64,000 nt of DNA from Neoarius graeffei (taxonomy: Eukaryota; Chordata; Actinopteri; Siluriformes; Ariidae): the NCBI RefSeq assembly GCF_027579695.1, contig NC_083577.1, forward strand, positions 29,855,698-29,919,697. Direction: 5' to 3'. Below, one piece after another: positions 21,800-32,609 of the stretch. The number at the start of each line of letters is the position of its first letter. The first letter of the stretch is position 1. The notes under the pieces are model-generated. The model was given only the letters and a program-made list of their open reading frames with translations, had not been told where the DNA came from and did no database searches. Made by a program: the position numbers and the translations under genes.

Positions 21800-22039
21800 G
21801 ATGTAACCCTGCTTGAGGGCTTCTTGAATGTCTTCTTCCATAGCTGCGTGCAGAAGATTCTTAAGAAACAGACGATTTCTTGATTTGCTCTCTTTACTTG
21901 GCCATTCGACTGGGGATGGTATCCGGACATGAGGCTCACTGATACCCCTAATCTCTCCATGAAGCATATCCAAAACCATGAGATAAACTGAGAGCCATGG
22001 TCACTGACTATGTCCTTGGGGAGATCATAATATCTGAAT
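21800..22039 (-). pseudogene. Sushi-like gypsy fragment with integrase-RT chimeric junction
   Basis: On the reverse strand, integrase sequence ([20 protein letters not shown], then [10 protein letters not shown]) is fused near 21846 to the start of reverse transcriptase ([13 protein letters not shown]). In an ordinary element these are kilobases apart. The same junction occurs at about 40367. The integrase continues beyond a hAT insertion, at 23293. Confidence 0.75.
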
Positions 22040-22606
22040 CAGGGCTTTGAACCAGAATTTTTTTCCTATTGGTTCGTTCCGAACAGAAATGGAATTTTAA
22101 CGTTTCTGGTTTTGGGTTCCACCATTAAATAGACGTTCCCGAACCGGTTAGAACAAAAAAATTTCGTTCCCAGAACGGTTAATTACGTTCCCTGTCAGCT
22201 GTTTAACAAATGGCTATAAAATTATGTCTCTGTCTCATCCAGCTTAAGCCAAATGTAGGCTAATTCTATTACAACCTTCATTAAATAAGACAAGAAATAA
22301 TTCAAAACAATTATTATTTCAAATGTTGGCGATTTGGATTCTCAGTATGTCTTCCCATCTACACAAACAGAAAAAGTGCCAAAAATGAAAGATAATTCGT
22401 TTAGTGTGTTACCAAAGGCTAGTCAGGCCCTATAGAGGGCTACCGCATGACGTCACCGCGCCGCGAGATTTTGTTAGGCGCCATATTGGAAGACCAAATA
22501 CACATCTATGCAAGTACATACATTCATAAAACAAACTACACCTGAAATATAGCCAGGGCCGGTTCTGCCCTAATCTGGACCCGGGTGCAACATCGTGCAA
22601 CCCACC

Positions 22607-22637
<31 letters not shown>

Positions 22638-23284
22638 AAAAAACACCAGTCTAAATCAGGACAACCATCACATAACTATAACTATAAACATTTTATATCA
22701 ACTATTTTAACTAAATGGGCTATAATAAATAAGCCTGCAGGCAGCCACGGCGGGCTGCCTCAGAAAAGTAACCATTCAATGACACAACTGAAAGCCTGCA
22801 GCCACGGCGGGCTGCCTTAAAAAGTAACCATTTGTCCTACCTTAAAACTCATTTTACATTTTCTGCCTCCTTTTTAGTATTTTCAACCCTCCGTTTATTT
22901 TCTTTCCTTTTCTGAAAACCCGATTTGTGTCCAGACATTTTGTTCTGCTACCAACGAACTAACTCGTCAGGTCTCGTCTCTCGAGCCCGCGATGATTCCC
23001 GTGGGAAGGGCAACAATTGATACATTTTTACAAACAGCCAATAGGGAGGTTGCAACGTTCAGGCTCTTCTTTGCTCAGACACTCATGGCTTTTTTATTTG
23101 TAGGCTACGGAAACTTTGAGGAACGAAATAAAAACCGGTATTAACCGGTTACCATTATTTTTAATAAGCGTTTCTGTTCCGGAACATAAAAAATAATAAA
23201 GTTTCTGGTTTCGTTTCTGTTCCATGTGAAATAGAAAAAGTTCCCGGTTTTTGTTTTCGTTCCTTGAACCGGTTCAAAGCCCTG
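22040..23284. mobile_element. hAT-type element in Sushi-like integrase
   Basis: Termini CAGGGCTTTGAACCAGAATT (left) and CAGGGCTTTGAACCGGTTCA (right, read inward). The 8-bp flanks are identical: ATCTGAAT at 22032-22039 and 23285-23292. The intact gypsy sequence at about 40550-40565 has one copy, confirming the insertion. It contains a poly-C then poly-A tract (about 22604-22643) and CAGCCACGGCGGGCTGCCT repeated twice. No transposase was found. Confidence 0.92.
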
Positions 23285-23292
23285 ATCTGAAT

Positions 23293-23684
23293 ACATGCTG
23301 GAATAGTAGTTCAGCTGTTTGGGATGCTGTAGGGGTACCAGGTAATGGAATAAGCTAAATAGCTTTGGAGAAGTGGTTGATGGTTACCATTATGGTGGTA
23401 TTGCCTTGAGAGGAAGAGAGGTCAGTGATGAAATCGATGGCTATGTGGGACCAAGGTCTTTGAGGGACAGGGAGAGGGCAGAGTGTCCCGGCTGGAGGGG
23501 TTCTAGGAACCTTAGCTTGGGCACAGACAGAGCATGAGGTGATGTACTGATTAATTTCAGTAAGCATGTTTTCCCACCAGGACTTGTTTCTCAGCATGAG
23601 ATTAGTTCGCTGACTGCCCGTGGCAGGAGAAGCATGAGCCCAAGTGATGAATCTGCCTCTAAAACATTTTGGCACATATTGAGG
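23293..23684 (-). pseudogene. Sushi-like gypsy integrase fragment
   Basis: Reverse-strand reading gives KSWWENMLTEINQYITSCSV, then CPLPVPQRPWSHIAIDFITD and GNTTIMVTINHFSKA. These are the zinc-binding tail and the start of the catalytic core (IDFI..LSSS) of a Ty3/gypsy integrase. It continues the fragment at 21800 across the hAT. A foldback element cuts it at 23685, where the unbroken copy near 40955 reads on. Confidence 0.8.
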
Positions 23685-23900
23685 TATTTCACTTGACGTC
23701 ACAGGGTCACGTGACGCCCCGGTGTCTGCCATTTTGGACGTCAAGCTAGCTAATGTCAACAACAGTAGCTGGTATGTTACTGTAGCAATGTTTACGTTCA
23801 GTCATTTGGATGACTGTTAAAACCTTTCAGTCTCAAGTTTTTCCTTTACTGGATTTACTAGTTTACTGAGCTAGCGCGCTAGCTCGGGCAGGCCTTTTTA
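23685..23900. mobile_element. Foldback element, half copy
   Basis: It starts TTGAGGTATTTCACTTGACG and matches the left part of the elements at 24199 and 30577 through CAAGTTTTTCCTTTACTG. It breaks off at GCTAGCTCGGGCAGGC and is joined straight to gypsy RT sequence, so the right half and intervening gypsy are deleted. Confidence 0.75.
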
Positions 23901-24198
23901 TTGACCTTTTTAATCCTGATTAGGTTATTGGCACTGCGTAAGTCGAGTTTCGAGAAGATCTTGTTGATCTGAGTTGCTCCAGGGCTGCAGGAACAAGAGG
24001 AACCGAATATGGGTAATTGACCGACACCTGATTAAGTCCCCTTTAATCAATACATGGTCTGAGACCACCACCCCATTTTTCCACGAAGAAGAAGCCCACA
24101 GAGCCTGGAGATTTGGAAGGATGGATGTAATCCTGCTTGAGGGCTTCTTGAACGTATTCTTCCATAGCCATGTGCTCCTTTTGGGAGAGTGGGTATAG
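23901..24198 (-). pseudogene. Sushi-like gypsy RT fragment
   Basis: The reverse strand matches the RT region at 42040-42330 (CIDYRGLNQ-type segment and MEEYIQEAL start). In this copy it is disrupted by stops and substitutions. It is interrupted at 24198 by a foldback element in the sequence GGGTATA. Confidence 0.7.
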
Positions 24199-25389
24199 AG
24201 GATTTCGACGTGACATCACAGGTCACGTGATGCCCCGGTGTCCACCATTTTGAAGGTCAAGCTAGCTAATGTCAACAACATACCAGCTGGTATGTTACTG
24301 TAGCAATGTTTACGTTCAGTCATTTGGATGACTGTTAAAACCTTTCAGTCTCAAGTTTTTCCTTTACTGTATTTACTATTTTACTGAGCTAGCGCGCTCG
24401 GGCAGGCTGGGAGCGAGCGCGCTAGCTCGGGCAGGCTGGGAGCGAGCGCGCTAGCTCCCAGCCTGCCCGAGCGTGCTAGCTCAGTAAACTAGTAAATACA
24501 GTAAAGGAAAAACTTGAGACTGAAAGGTTTTAACAGTCATCCAAATGACTGAACGTAAACATTGCTACAGTAACATACCAGCTACTGTTGTTGACATTAG
24601 CTAGTGCTAACAGCTAGCTGCTAGTGCACTGCTACAACTACACCGACCCTAATAATACAGTTCTTAGTCATTGCCTGGTAACAGCAAATTTATAACGGGC
24701 CATGTCTCAACAGACTAAGAAGTTATTTCAATGACATTTAATAACATTTTGTTTATCTTGAGGACCGAAAGTAAATGAAAATGTGAACAAACCTTAGCTG
24801 TAATAAGATGGCGACCACCGGCTCCAGGGACGACCCGCTGATGTAGGCATGTTACCCAGCCTGGTTTTTAACGACATAGGTATATAGATCATGTGGGCCG
24901 AAGTCAGGTAAAGACGAGGGTTTCGTGTACTTCCGTACATCAGTGAACAATCCTGGTGGGAGCAGGTAAACGTCGTTCTCTAAGCCTGCTAACCTCAATT
25001 TTTGCAAATACCTCTCCCTCTGCTCGCCCTGTAAATGCCCTACGTCGCTGGATAGTGAAGGTGTTTTCTGCATCTCGCTCCTTTTTCTTTTATGTTTTTT
25101 TCCCTGGTATTTCCCACACGCCTGACTGCAGGTCAGGAAGATCTGCAGCGCTGCAAAGCCAGAAAAAGATAGCCTGGTAACGTGTACGGATCACGTACAC
25201 CAGCATCATTGATTTTCTGGTGATATCGCTTCTTACTCGCGTCATCTAGGCCGGATAAAATACTCGACAATGAGACTTTGTCATGATCAACAGTGTATCG
25301 CTACCGGTAGTCGCCATATTTGTGACCGTCAAAATGGCGGCATAAATATTGTCGCTATGGAAACAATGACTTAGGCCGAAATCCTCTAT
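24199..25389. mobile_element. Foldback DNA element with captured coding piece
   Basis: Ends are GAGGATTTCGACGTGACATC and, read inward from the right, GAGGATTTCGGCCTAAGTCA. TATA flanks both sides (ending at 24198, starting at 25390), and the uninterrupted gypsy site near 42330 has a single TATA. About 24230-24610 folds back on itself around a GAGCGAGCGCGCTAGCTCGG core. At 24852-25073 (reverse) is a frame with GEQRERYLQKLRLAGLEND and LLPPGLFTDVRKYTKPSSLP, also present in the copy at 30577-31494. The source protein was not identified. Confidence 0.75.
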
Positions 25390-25434
25390 ATACACCCCTG
25401 TGGTGGTGACGTGCCTGGCAGTAACATACTTGCC

Positions 25435-28434
25435 AACCCTCCCAATTTCGGCAGGAGTCTCCAGCCTCAAGAAGTCTGTTGAGCATGGCTCTGGTGGTGA
25501 ATCCCACATTGAGTTTTTCTCCTATCAGAGAGACAGAAGACATACAGAAAGCAAGTCAAATACACAGGCATCTTATAAGATATCCCTGGGTTTAATTGAT
25601 ACTTTTAAATAAATCCATAGAAAAGGTGTATTTGTTGTCAATAAGCATAGATTACAAGTTTATCTCCATATGTGACTTCAAAACATTACCTGGCAGTTGG
25701 TGCTGTGGATCCTTGTAGGGGATATCATGGTCTTCTCCTTCTCGTAGTGCTGCTGGTGTCATGAACCTCAAACAGAGTTTCTTGATGAATTTCTTCATCT
25801 GCAAAATTTAATGTCATAAAAGATTCCAGTGCATTATCAATGCAATTGCTACTCAGTTCAATGTTTATGAGTAGGTTTAAGTTTAGATAATGAAGTTATT
25901 TTTTCACTCTGTGCAAGTAATTTATCAAGGGATTAGCTACTGTACAGTACTGAATCAACAAATATGTCAGTTTTGATAACTTTAGATAGTCTTTTTTGAC
26001 AAAGTCACAACCTAAATTTCATAGGGGTGTTGCACTTGAGAAAGGAGACATCAAAATAGCCTAACCTTCCCATTTACCTCTTCATACAGCTGGAATATGG
26101 ATGCCTTTTCTCTCTGGAGAAGGAGGTTCAATGTAGAGAACACTGGCAATGTGGCCTGAAGGAACAGGAGGTAGACTTCCGTCAAGGGATTGGAAAATGC
26201 CTCCGCCAGCCTTCTGAATCTTGGTTGTTTCTCATCTGCAAATAGACTGTTAGTATTGGGTGTCTCATATAACCATCCTGTACTAGTGTCAATATAATGT
26301 GTGACTTACTCGCAGATTTGAAGTAGTTGGTGAGTGGGCCATACCGCTGCAGAATGCGGGTGATGCACATCTCCAAACTCAGCCACCTCACAGAAATGTG
26401 AGGCAGCATTTCCATGTACTCACTGCCATGGAGTTCACAAAATTCTGGTAAAATATGAAAGAAAAATAAAGTTATTTTTCCTCACTTTTGGTGTATAAGA
26501 CTGGAGCTAATTGAATTACAAACCTTTCAAGTAATCTTTACGGTTTGTGCTGCCCTTAAACCAGTATCCAGTATCCACTACAAGGTCCTCAGTGTCAAAT
26601 CCAGAGATCTGTAGAACATGACATGAGTGCATAGATGTATTGTCATTATACAGAAAATTATTTATTTAGCTTAACAGATATTTAATGCAAAAGCAAACAT
26701 GTTGGAACTTACTTCCAAAAACCTCTGCCCTGCGTGTTTGGCAGTGTTGTGTATTATGTGGCAGGGGCATCCATGGATGTAAATGCTCAGATTTTCCAGA
26801 CGCATTTTTGCTCCAATTGAATTTTTGGCACCAATATTAACCGGGGCATTGTCCACTGACAGGCCGACACAATTTCCCCATGGTATCTGATGCTCTTTCA
26901 TGACGTCGTTGATTTTTTTTTTATAAATTACATCAGCTGTGCCACAGCTTCTACCACTTGTGGTGCACATATCAAGAAATCTGTGCACCACTTTTGTGGT
27001 GTCAAATACCCTTGCAGTTAAGGGGTTCATTTTCTCTAGTCCTGTAACAATAAGGTACGTAACTAACTCTGCAAGCATGTACTGCATGTGTATTATTTCA
27101 GTGTGTCTGATATGAACATGAGGACATAGAAACAGGCAATTTAGCTGTGAGAGGTATGCCTGTGTCATTTGAGCCATCTGTGAGCAGTGTAAAGGGATTT
27201 TCCCTCATCTTCATCACCAGCTCATTCCTGTAATGTGGTGCAACTGCTTCATTAATGATGCACATCGATTTTGTGCTGGCACTCTTGAAATTTTGAGCTG
27301 TGGGAGAGTCTTTGAAACATTCCCTGTACAAGGGGCTGAAATGGTCAGCCACAGCAAATGGGACATTGTGTTGAACCATTGCCATGGCAACTTTCACCTC
27401 GGCTCTCCTTGTCTGCAACAGAATCAAAGAGATAAAGCTATAGCTATGCTGAAAACAGATTTGAATGTTAACACTGATTTACCCCATGTTTATGTCCATT
27501 AAAATCTACGGATTTCAGTAACAACAAAAATACACAACAGAGTAGTATTATGTCCACGTCATGGGTGAATGTCTCATGCCATAGAATCGGTTGTATTATT
27601 TAGGAAAAATGGTATTCATGAACATTGTAATCAACCTTTTGGATGTAATGTGTTAGGTACCTTGACCTCTTGCACACTCATCTCTGCAGTCACTGGCAAG
27701 TAAAAGTCTTTGACTGTGCTGGTTGACTTAAGTGCCTGTTGTTTGGCCTGATGCCCCTTACTTTCTATGTGCCTTGTCACATCCCACACACCCTGATGGG
27801 CACAGGAGTTCTCTTGGCGGCAGATAGAGTGCCAGTAATAGGAGCTGATGCTTCCTACAGTAATAAATGGCCATTTAGATGTCCATTCATTATTAAAAGA
27901 GCTCTTGTAGGTGGCTGCTCCTGGTACCTTTTTTGGTTTTGTTTTGATGGTCTCTTCTGACACCCTAGCCATCTCCTCTATTGTCTCTTCTACCATCTCC
28001 TCCACCGTCTCTTCTTCTTCCACCTGGACCATCTCTTCCTCCTGCACCCGCATTGTCTCTTCCTCCTGCACCCGCACTGTCTCTTCCTCCTGCACCCGCA
28101 CTGTCTCGTCCTCCTGCACCCGCACTGTCTCTTCCTCCTGCACCCGCACTGTCTCTTCCTCCTGCACCCGCACTGTCTCTTCCTCCTGCACCCGCACTGT
28201 CTCTTCCTCCTGCACCCGCACTGTCTCTTCCTCCTGCACCCGCACTGTCTTTTCCTCCTGCACTGTCTCTTCCTCCTGCACCTGCACTGTCTCTTCCTCC
28301 TCCTCCTGCACTGTCTCTTCCTCTAAAGGGCTTACTCTTTTTGCCACATCTGGGCCAGCATCCTCTCTGGGCTTTTTAGGGAGCTTTCCACTCACGGCAA
28401 ATGAAAGGATGCTTAATTGTTTTTTTCCTGACAT
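25435..28434 (-). CDS. Intron-containing hAT-transposase-like gene
   Basis: Reverse-strand exons read: 28434-27661, 27412-27160, 27041-26713, 26608-26524, 26444-26310, 26235-26078, 25798-25690 and 25521 to about 25435. Junction phases agree throughout and no stop interrupts, giving roughly 640 residues. Exon 1 begins MSGKKQLSILSF, has about ten copies of VRVQEEET, then a BED/TTF-like finger (WPFITVGSISSYYW, CRQENSC, HIESKGH). Exon 2 ends in LLTDGSNDTG, the first hAT catalytic Asp region; exon 3 has GLSVDNAPVN and GCPCHIIHNTAKH. Exon 5 has SVRWLSLE and exon 6 has the C-terminal region. hAT transposases cut and paste DNA in the nucleus; this could be one or a domesticated derivative. Intron 2 has a GC donor. 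The 3' end runs into transposon and gypsy sequence. The exon model is by eye. Confidence 0.72.
28021..28340 (-). repeat. 24-bp coding minisatellite in the hAT-like gene
   Basis: About ten tandem units of CTCTTCCTCCTGCACCCGCA plus four bases encode VRVQEEET on the reverse strand, with Q/E-rich variants at each end. The repeat length is a multiple of three, so copy-number change keeps the frame. Confidence 0.9.
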
Positions 28435-28703
28435 CTTAGAAGGACAGCAATAATTAATGCATCTATGAGCAGGATATATAAAATATGACATGATTTTAAA
28501 AGTGACCTATTAAATTGACTATGCAATAGGCCTACACTTTAATTTATTTTGTGTCAATAAAATTATTTCCCCTATTTGCAGAGAGAGATGATTATAATGT
28601 GAGAATATGTCAGTCATCCTGTGATAACGAAATATGACTAGGCCTAGACTACTTGTTCTGAACAGGTCTTGTCAGTGAACAGGCTGTAAAACTGTTGGCT
28701 AAG

Positions 28704-29351
28704 TTAAAGTGCCATTCCACCATTGGATGTATTTTTTGGCATAAAATACAATATATTTTATGACAACATGACTAGACAGAGAAATCTTTTAGCTTCAAAA
28801 TGATATATCAAACATAATTTTTTGACAACGACAAGTGTATTAATTTTGCGACCAAAGTAACCTACCCTTTTAATTTCCGCGCGGTAGTGAAACGTGATGT
28901 CATCGGCAGGTTCCCCTTCTTGTGTACCACGTCACGTGTGACGTGGCACAGATTATCAGCAATGGCGGATAGAACGCGATTGTCAGCTTCGGAAAAGAAG
29001 CGAAGGAAAATAGCAAGTGATGCCCAAAGGAGACGGTTGATGGTGAATATCGGCACAGCAATCGACAAGTGGAAATCGCGTTCTATCCGCCATTGCTGAT
29101 AATCTGTGCCACGTCACACGTGACATGGTACACAAGAAGGGGAACCTGCCGATGACATCACGTATCAGTACCGCGCGGAAATTAAAAGGGTAGGTGACTT
29201 TGGTCGCAAAATTAATATACTTGTCGTTGTCAAAAAATTATGTTTGATATATCATTTTGAAGCTAAAAGATTTCTCTGTCTAGTCATGTTGTCATAAAAT
29301 ATATTGTATTTTATGCCAAAGAATACATCCAATGGTGGAATGGCACTTTAA
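28704..29351. mobile_element. Foldback element, 278-bp arms, captured exon in the loop
   Basis: The left arm 28704-28981 and right arm 29074-29351 are near-perfect inverted repeats, starting TTAAAGTGCCATTCCACCAT. The 92-bp loop and inner arm continue an open frame from ATG 28962 that starts MADRTRLSASEKKRRKIASD and includes VNIGTAIDKWKS. A basic, helix-like N-terminus of this kind suggests a captured first exon, but I cannot name it. No clear target duplication was fixed. Confidence 0.8.
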
Positions 29352-29863
29352 GGCTACAGACACTCAGCATTGGAAAAAATGTTGCCAATTATCTGGGCAA
29401 CATTCCTAAACAGCAGTGAAGTTGTCATTGTTTGTGTCAAACAAGTTGTGAATTTGTTGTAACATGAACACAGGAGATAACTGACTCTGTGCTTGCAGTG
29501 ATGCTCGGAGCTCCTGGTTTCTGGGTCCAGGTCCAAACTGTAAGCTGGTTGGAGCAGAATCACGCGAACGAGCTTTTATCATTGGCTGTTGCGTTACATC
29601 TTACCCAGATACTACAATGCTATTTTCTGATTGGCTATTGTGTAGCCCCTTTCTTTTTTGATTGGCTGGTAAGTTACAGGCTCGATTTAGACCGACAGCG
29701 GAGACGCGCTTGTTCCATGGTGAGAGCCGCGAGAGGGAGAGAAATGTTGGGTGCAGCGGCAGATTATAAATTGTTTTTCAGCGTGAGAAACACCATGTGT
29801 GGCGGGAGAGCGCGACAAAAGCCCGAAAAGAGTGACTGTCACACTTAATGCGCGACACTTGAG
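29352..29863. other. Probable right end of the hAT-like gene's element
   Basis: Non-coding sequence with three TGATTGGCT-type boxes (inverted CCAAT; 29575-29665) and a block ending GCGACACTTGAGAGCCCTG at 29862, after which the TRIM B upstream module starts. CCAAT boxes and a CTTGTTCCATGG segment could mark a promoter for the reverse-strand gene, lying about 1.1 kb upstream of its ATG. The link to the 25435 end is an inference. Confidence 0.35.
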
Positions 29864-30400
29864 AGCCCTGAAAGATGAGTGAAAAGGGTTAGAAAAAAAT
29901 CCACCTTTTAGTGAAGTCGCTTCATCTCACGCTGAAAAAATGAGAAAAATCCAACCTTTAATTGAACTAAATTTATTCAGAGAAAAACACATGACTTATC
30001 AAGAAATAATTATTTTCAACAAAAAGTTCCACAATTATTGGCACCCCTGGAAAGTATAGCGAACACACTAACTGAAGCATGTTTCCCATTTAAATTGTAC
30101 ATTTTTTGGTTGATTGGAGTGTCGGAACTTTCAAGCTGTAATCCATGATTTCCTGAGTCTGTTACGTGACAACAGTTTTTCGAAGTACTCCTGAGCCCAT
30201 GTGGCTGTATTTGTCATATTAGCATGACAGTTTCCCAGTCAGTGGCGTCTGAGGGCTCGAAGGTCACGCACATTCAACAGTGATTTCCGACCTCGCCCTT
30301 TATGCACTGTGATGTCTCCAAATTCCCTAAAACTTTTCAAAATGTTATGTACTGTCGTTTTTGAAAGAGCTAAATTCTCTGTAATCTTGCATTGAGAATT
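29864..30400 (-). pseudogene. Tc1-type transposase remnant upstream of TRIM B
   Basis: This is the paralogous counterpart of 8896-9440, with the same AAAGATGAGTGAAAAGGG start and the same reverse-strand helix-turn-helix reading. It differs by small indels, for example a 6-bp CTCGCC insertion near 30294. The catalytic region is absent. Confidence 0.75.
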
Positions 30401-30576
30401 TTTTTTTTTTTAATAACTAGCAATTCTCTCTCAAATTTTGGCACAAAGAGTGAGCCACAACCCATCCTTGCTTGTAAAGACTGAGCTTTTGGTGCTGCTC
30501 CTTTTATACCCAATCATGTGACCCATTAAGCTCCTTATTGTGAAATCTTCCAAAATGGTGTTACTTGAATATCCTA

Positions 30577-31494
30577 TTGAGGTATTTCACCTGACGTCAC
30601 AGGGTCACGCGACGCCCTGGTGTCCGCCATTTTGGACGGCAAGCTAGCGAATGTCAACATCATAGTACCTAGTATGTTGCTGTAGCAACGTTTACGTTCA
30701 GTCATTTGGATGACTGTTAAAACCTTTCAGTCTCAAGTTTTTCCTTTACTGTATTTACTAGTTTACTGAGCCGGCCAGCCCCGGAGCGCTAGCTAGCGCC
30801 GGCCAGCCCCGGAGCGCTAGCTAGCGCCGGCCAGCCCCGGAGCGCTAGCTAGCCCCGGCCAGCCCCGGAGCGCTAACTAGCCCCGGCCAGCCCCGGAGCG
30901 CTAGCTAGCCCCGGCCAGCCCCGGAGCGCTAGCTAGCGCCGGCCAGCCCCGGAGCGCTAGCTAGCGCCGGCCAGCCCCGGAGCGCTAGCTAGCGCCGGCC
31001 AGCCCCGGAGCGCTAGCTAGCCCCGGCCAGCCCCGGAGCGCTAGCTAGCCCTGGCCAGCTCCGGAGCACTAGCTAGCTAGCCAGCCCTGGAGCGCGCTCA
31101 GTAAACTAGTAAATACAGTAAAGGAAAAACTTATAACGGTCCATGTCTCAACAGACTAAGAAGTTATTTCAATGACATTTAATAACATTTTGTTTATCCT
31201 GAGGACCGAAAGTAAATGAAAATGTGAACAAATCTTAGCTGTCAGTGAACAATCCTGGTGGAAGCAGGTAAACGTTGTTCTCTAAGCCTGCTAACCTCAA
31301 TTTTTGCAAATACCTCTCCCTCTGCTCGCCCTGTAAATGCCCTACATCGCTGGATAGTGAAGGTGTTTTCTGCATCTCGCTCCTTTTTCTTTTATGTTTT
31401 TCGTTTGTCGCCTTCCTCGCATTCAAACTGATTCGAGCCGTGCCGTCCAAAATGGCAGCATCACATGACTTGGTCACGTGAGTGAAATACCTCA
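30577..31494. mobile_element. Foldback-family element with 28-bp minisatellite core
   Basis: Ends are TTGAGGTATTTCACCTGACG and TTGAGGTATTTCACTCACGT (right, read inward). The same location upstream of TRIM A (9595-9605) is uninterrupted, so the insertion followed the TRIM duplication. The core (30771-31090) is about twelve tandem units of a GC-rich 28-mer containing CCAGCCCCGGAGCGCTAGCT. A reverse frame (31235-31570) repeats the captured piece of 24852-25073, with an added N-terminal stretch KSWDGGKKRLKSLLRYFTHV. Confidence 0.8.
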
Positions 31495-31499
31495 ATAAA

Positions 31500-32545
31500 C
31501 TTTTCAGTCTTTTTTTGCCTCCATCCCAACTTTTTTTTAATGTGTTGCAGGCATCAAATTCAAACTTCATTTATATTGACAAAATACAATTAAGTTGGTC
31601 AGTAAAACTATTGAAAATCTTTTCCTTGTACTTTTGTCAGTTAAATAAAGATGCACGTGAATTAACAAATCACAGATTTTTGTTTTTATTGCATTTTGGA
31701 AAATATCACTACTTTTCTGGAAATGAGGTTTGTATTTTAAAAAAAAATGTGAAAAATGTTACAACTGAACCCCTTCTATAAAACAGTTAATGCAACAAAA
31801 TATCAGACAATATTATACAAATATGATGAATATCATTTGCCATTCAATATTGGTAAATATTTTCCATTTATTATCATCAACATCTTGCATCAGTTGTAGC
31901 ACTACAGGATTTGCATCAGCTGTGTTATGTAGAGTAAATATTATTAAAAACTATAAACTCACTCAGTACAGTATGTGACTATTTGCCATTGCGCTGTTTC
32001 CTGTGGGTGTCTTCCTTATTCAGGTCTGAGGATAAGGTGCAGTATCATTTGCTGTTTATAAGAGCTTATAACTCTTCTGACTGAGATCCAGTTCATCCCA
32101 CTGATGATTAGAGCATTCTGGGCCTTGTGTCTGAAACTGCAAGATCGACTTTAAATGATTCCAGAAGTGAAACATTATTTTCAGTTCAGAAGAGTGAAAT
32201 TCATCACTGGATAAATTTGTCCCAAAATTACAGTTAATGCTCAGTGCTTAAACATAAGTAAGTGCCGTGTGCTGTTTCTGATGTAGCTGAGGAGTGTAAC
32301 AGGTCATAATGTGTCTCTCGAAAACTCCTCCTATTAAGGAAGTGCCAAGTGTGACATGACCAAAGTCCTTCATTTACAGCCTGCAGTGTTCTGCTCTGGT
32401 GAGTTGAGATTTATTCTCAGTTTATGAAGAAATCTGTGTCTCATTTTCAGCACAGTGAAAGGAAGTGATGATTAACTGAACCTACAAAGTTATCTATTTA
32501 GCTTTAAAGAAACCTGAAATCAGGGTGTGATTACTTTTCACAGAA
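31500..32545 (+). promoter_or_regulatory. TRIM B upstream region
   Basis: It is homologous to 9605-10647 before TRIM A, including the DNA-element remnant (31500-31790) and the probable promoter. TCTGGTGAGT at about 32395-32405 is a candidate donor of a 5' non-coding exon. Conservation between the two genes is high but does not by itself separate selection from recent duplication. Confidence 0.5.
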
Positions 32546-32559
32546 GTGAAATTGAAACT
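32546..32559 (+). promoter_or_regulatory. ISRE match, TRIM B
   Basis: GTGAAATTGAAACT is identical to the site before TRIM A and lies 50 bp before the ATG at 32610. It fits the ISRE consensus RNGAAANNGAAACT. Confidence 0.6.
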
Positions 32560-32609
32560 CTGAGCATTCGGACAAGAGAGAACAACAACAACAGCAGCAG
32601 CAAAAAAAA

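Noticed and set aside
27911-28453. Forward frames rich in SSCTRTV and PPAPALSL
   Set aside because: They are antisense readings of the 24-bp coding minisatellite in the reverse-strand hAT-like gene.
30771-31090. CRISPR-like array
   Set aside because: The 28-bp units are contiguous with no unique spacers, and the genome is eukaryotic. It is a minisatellite.
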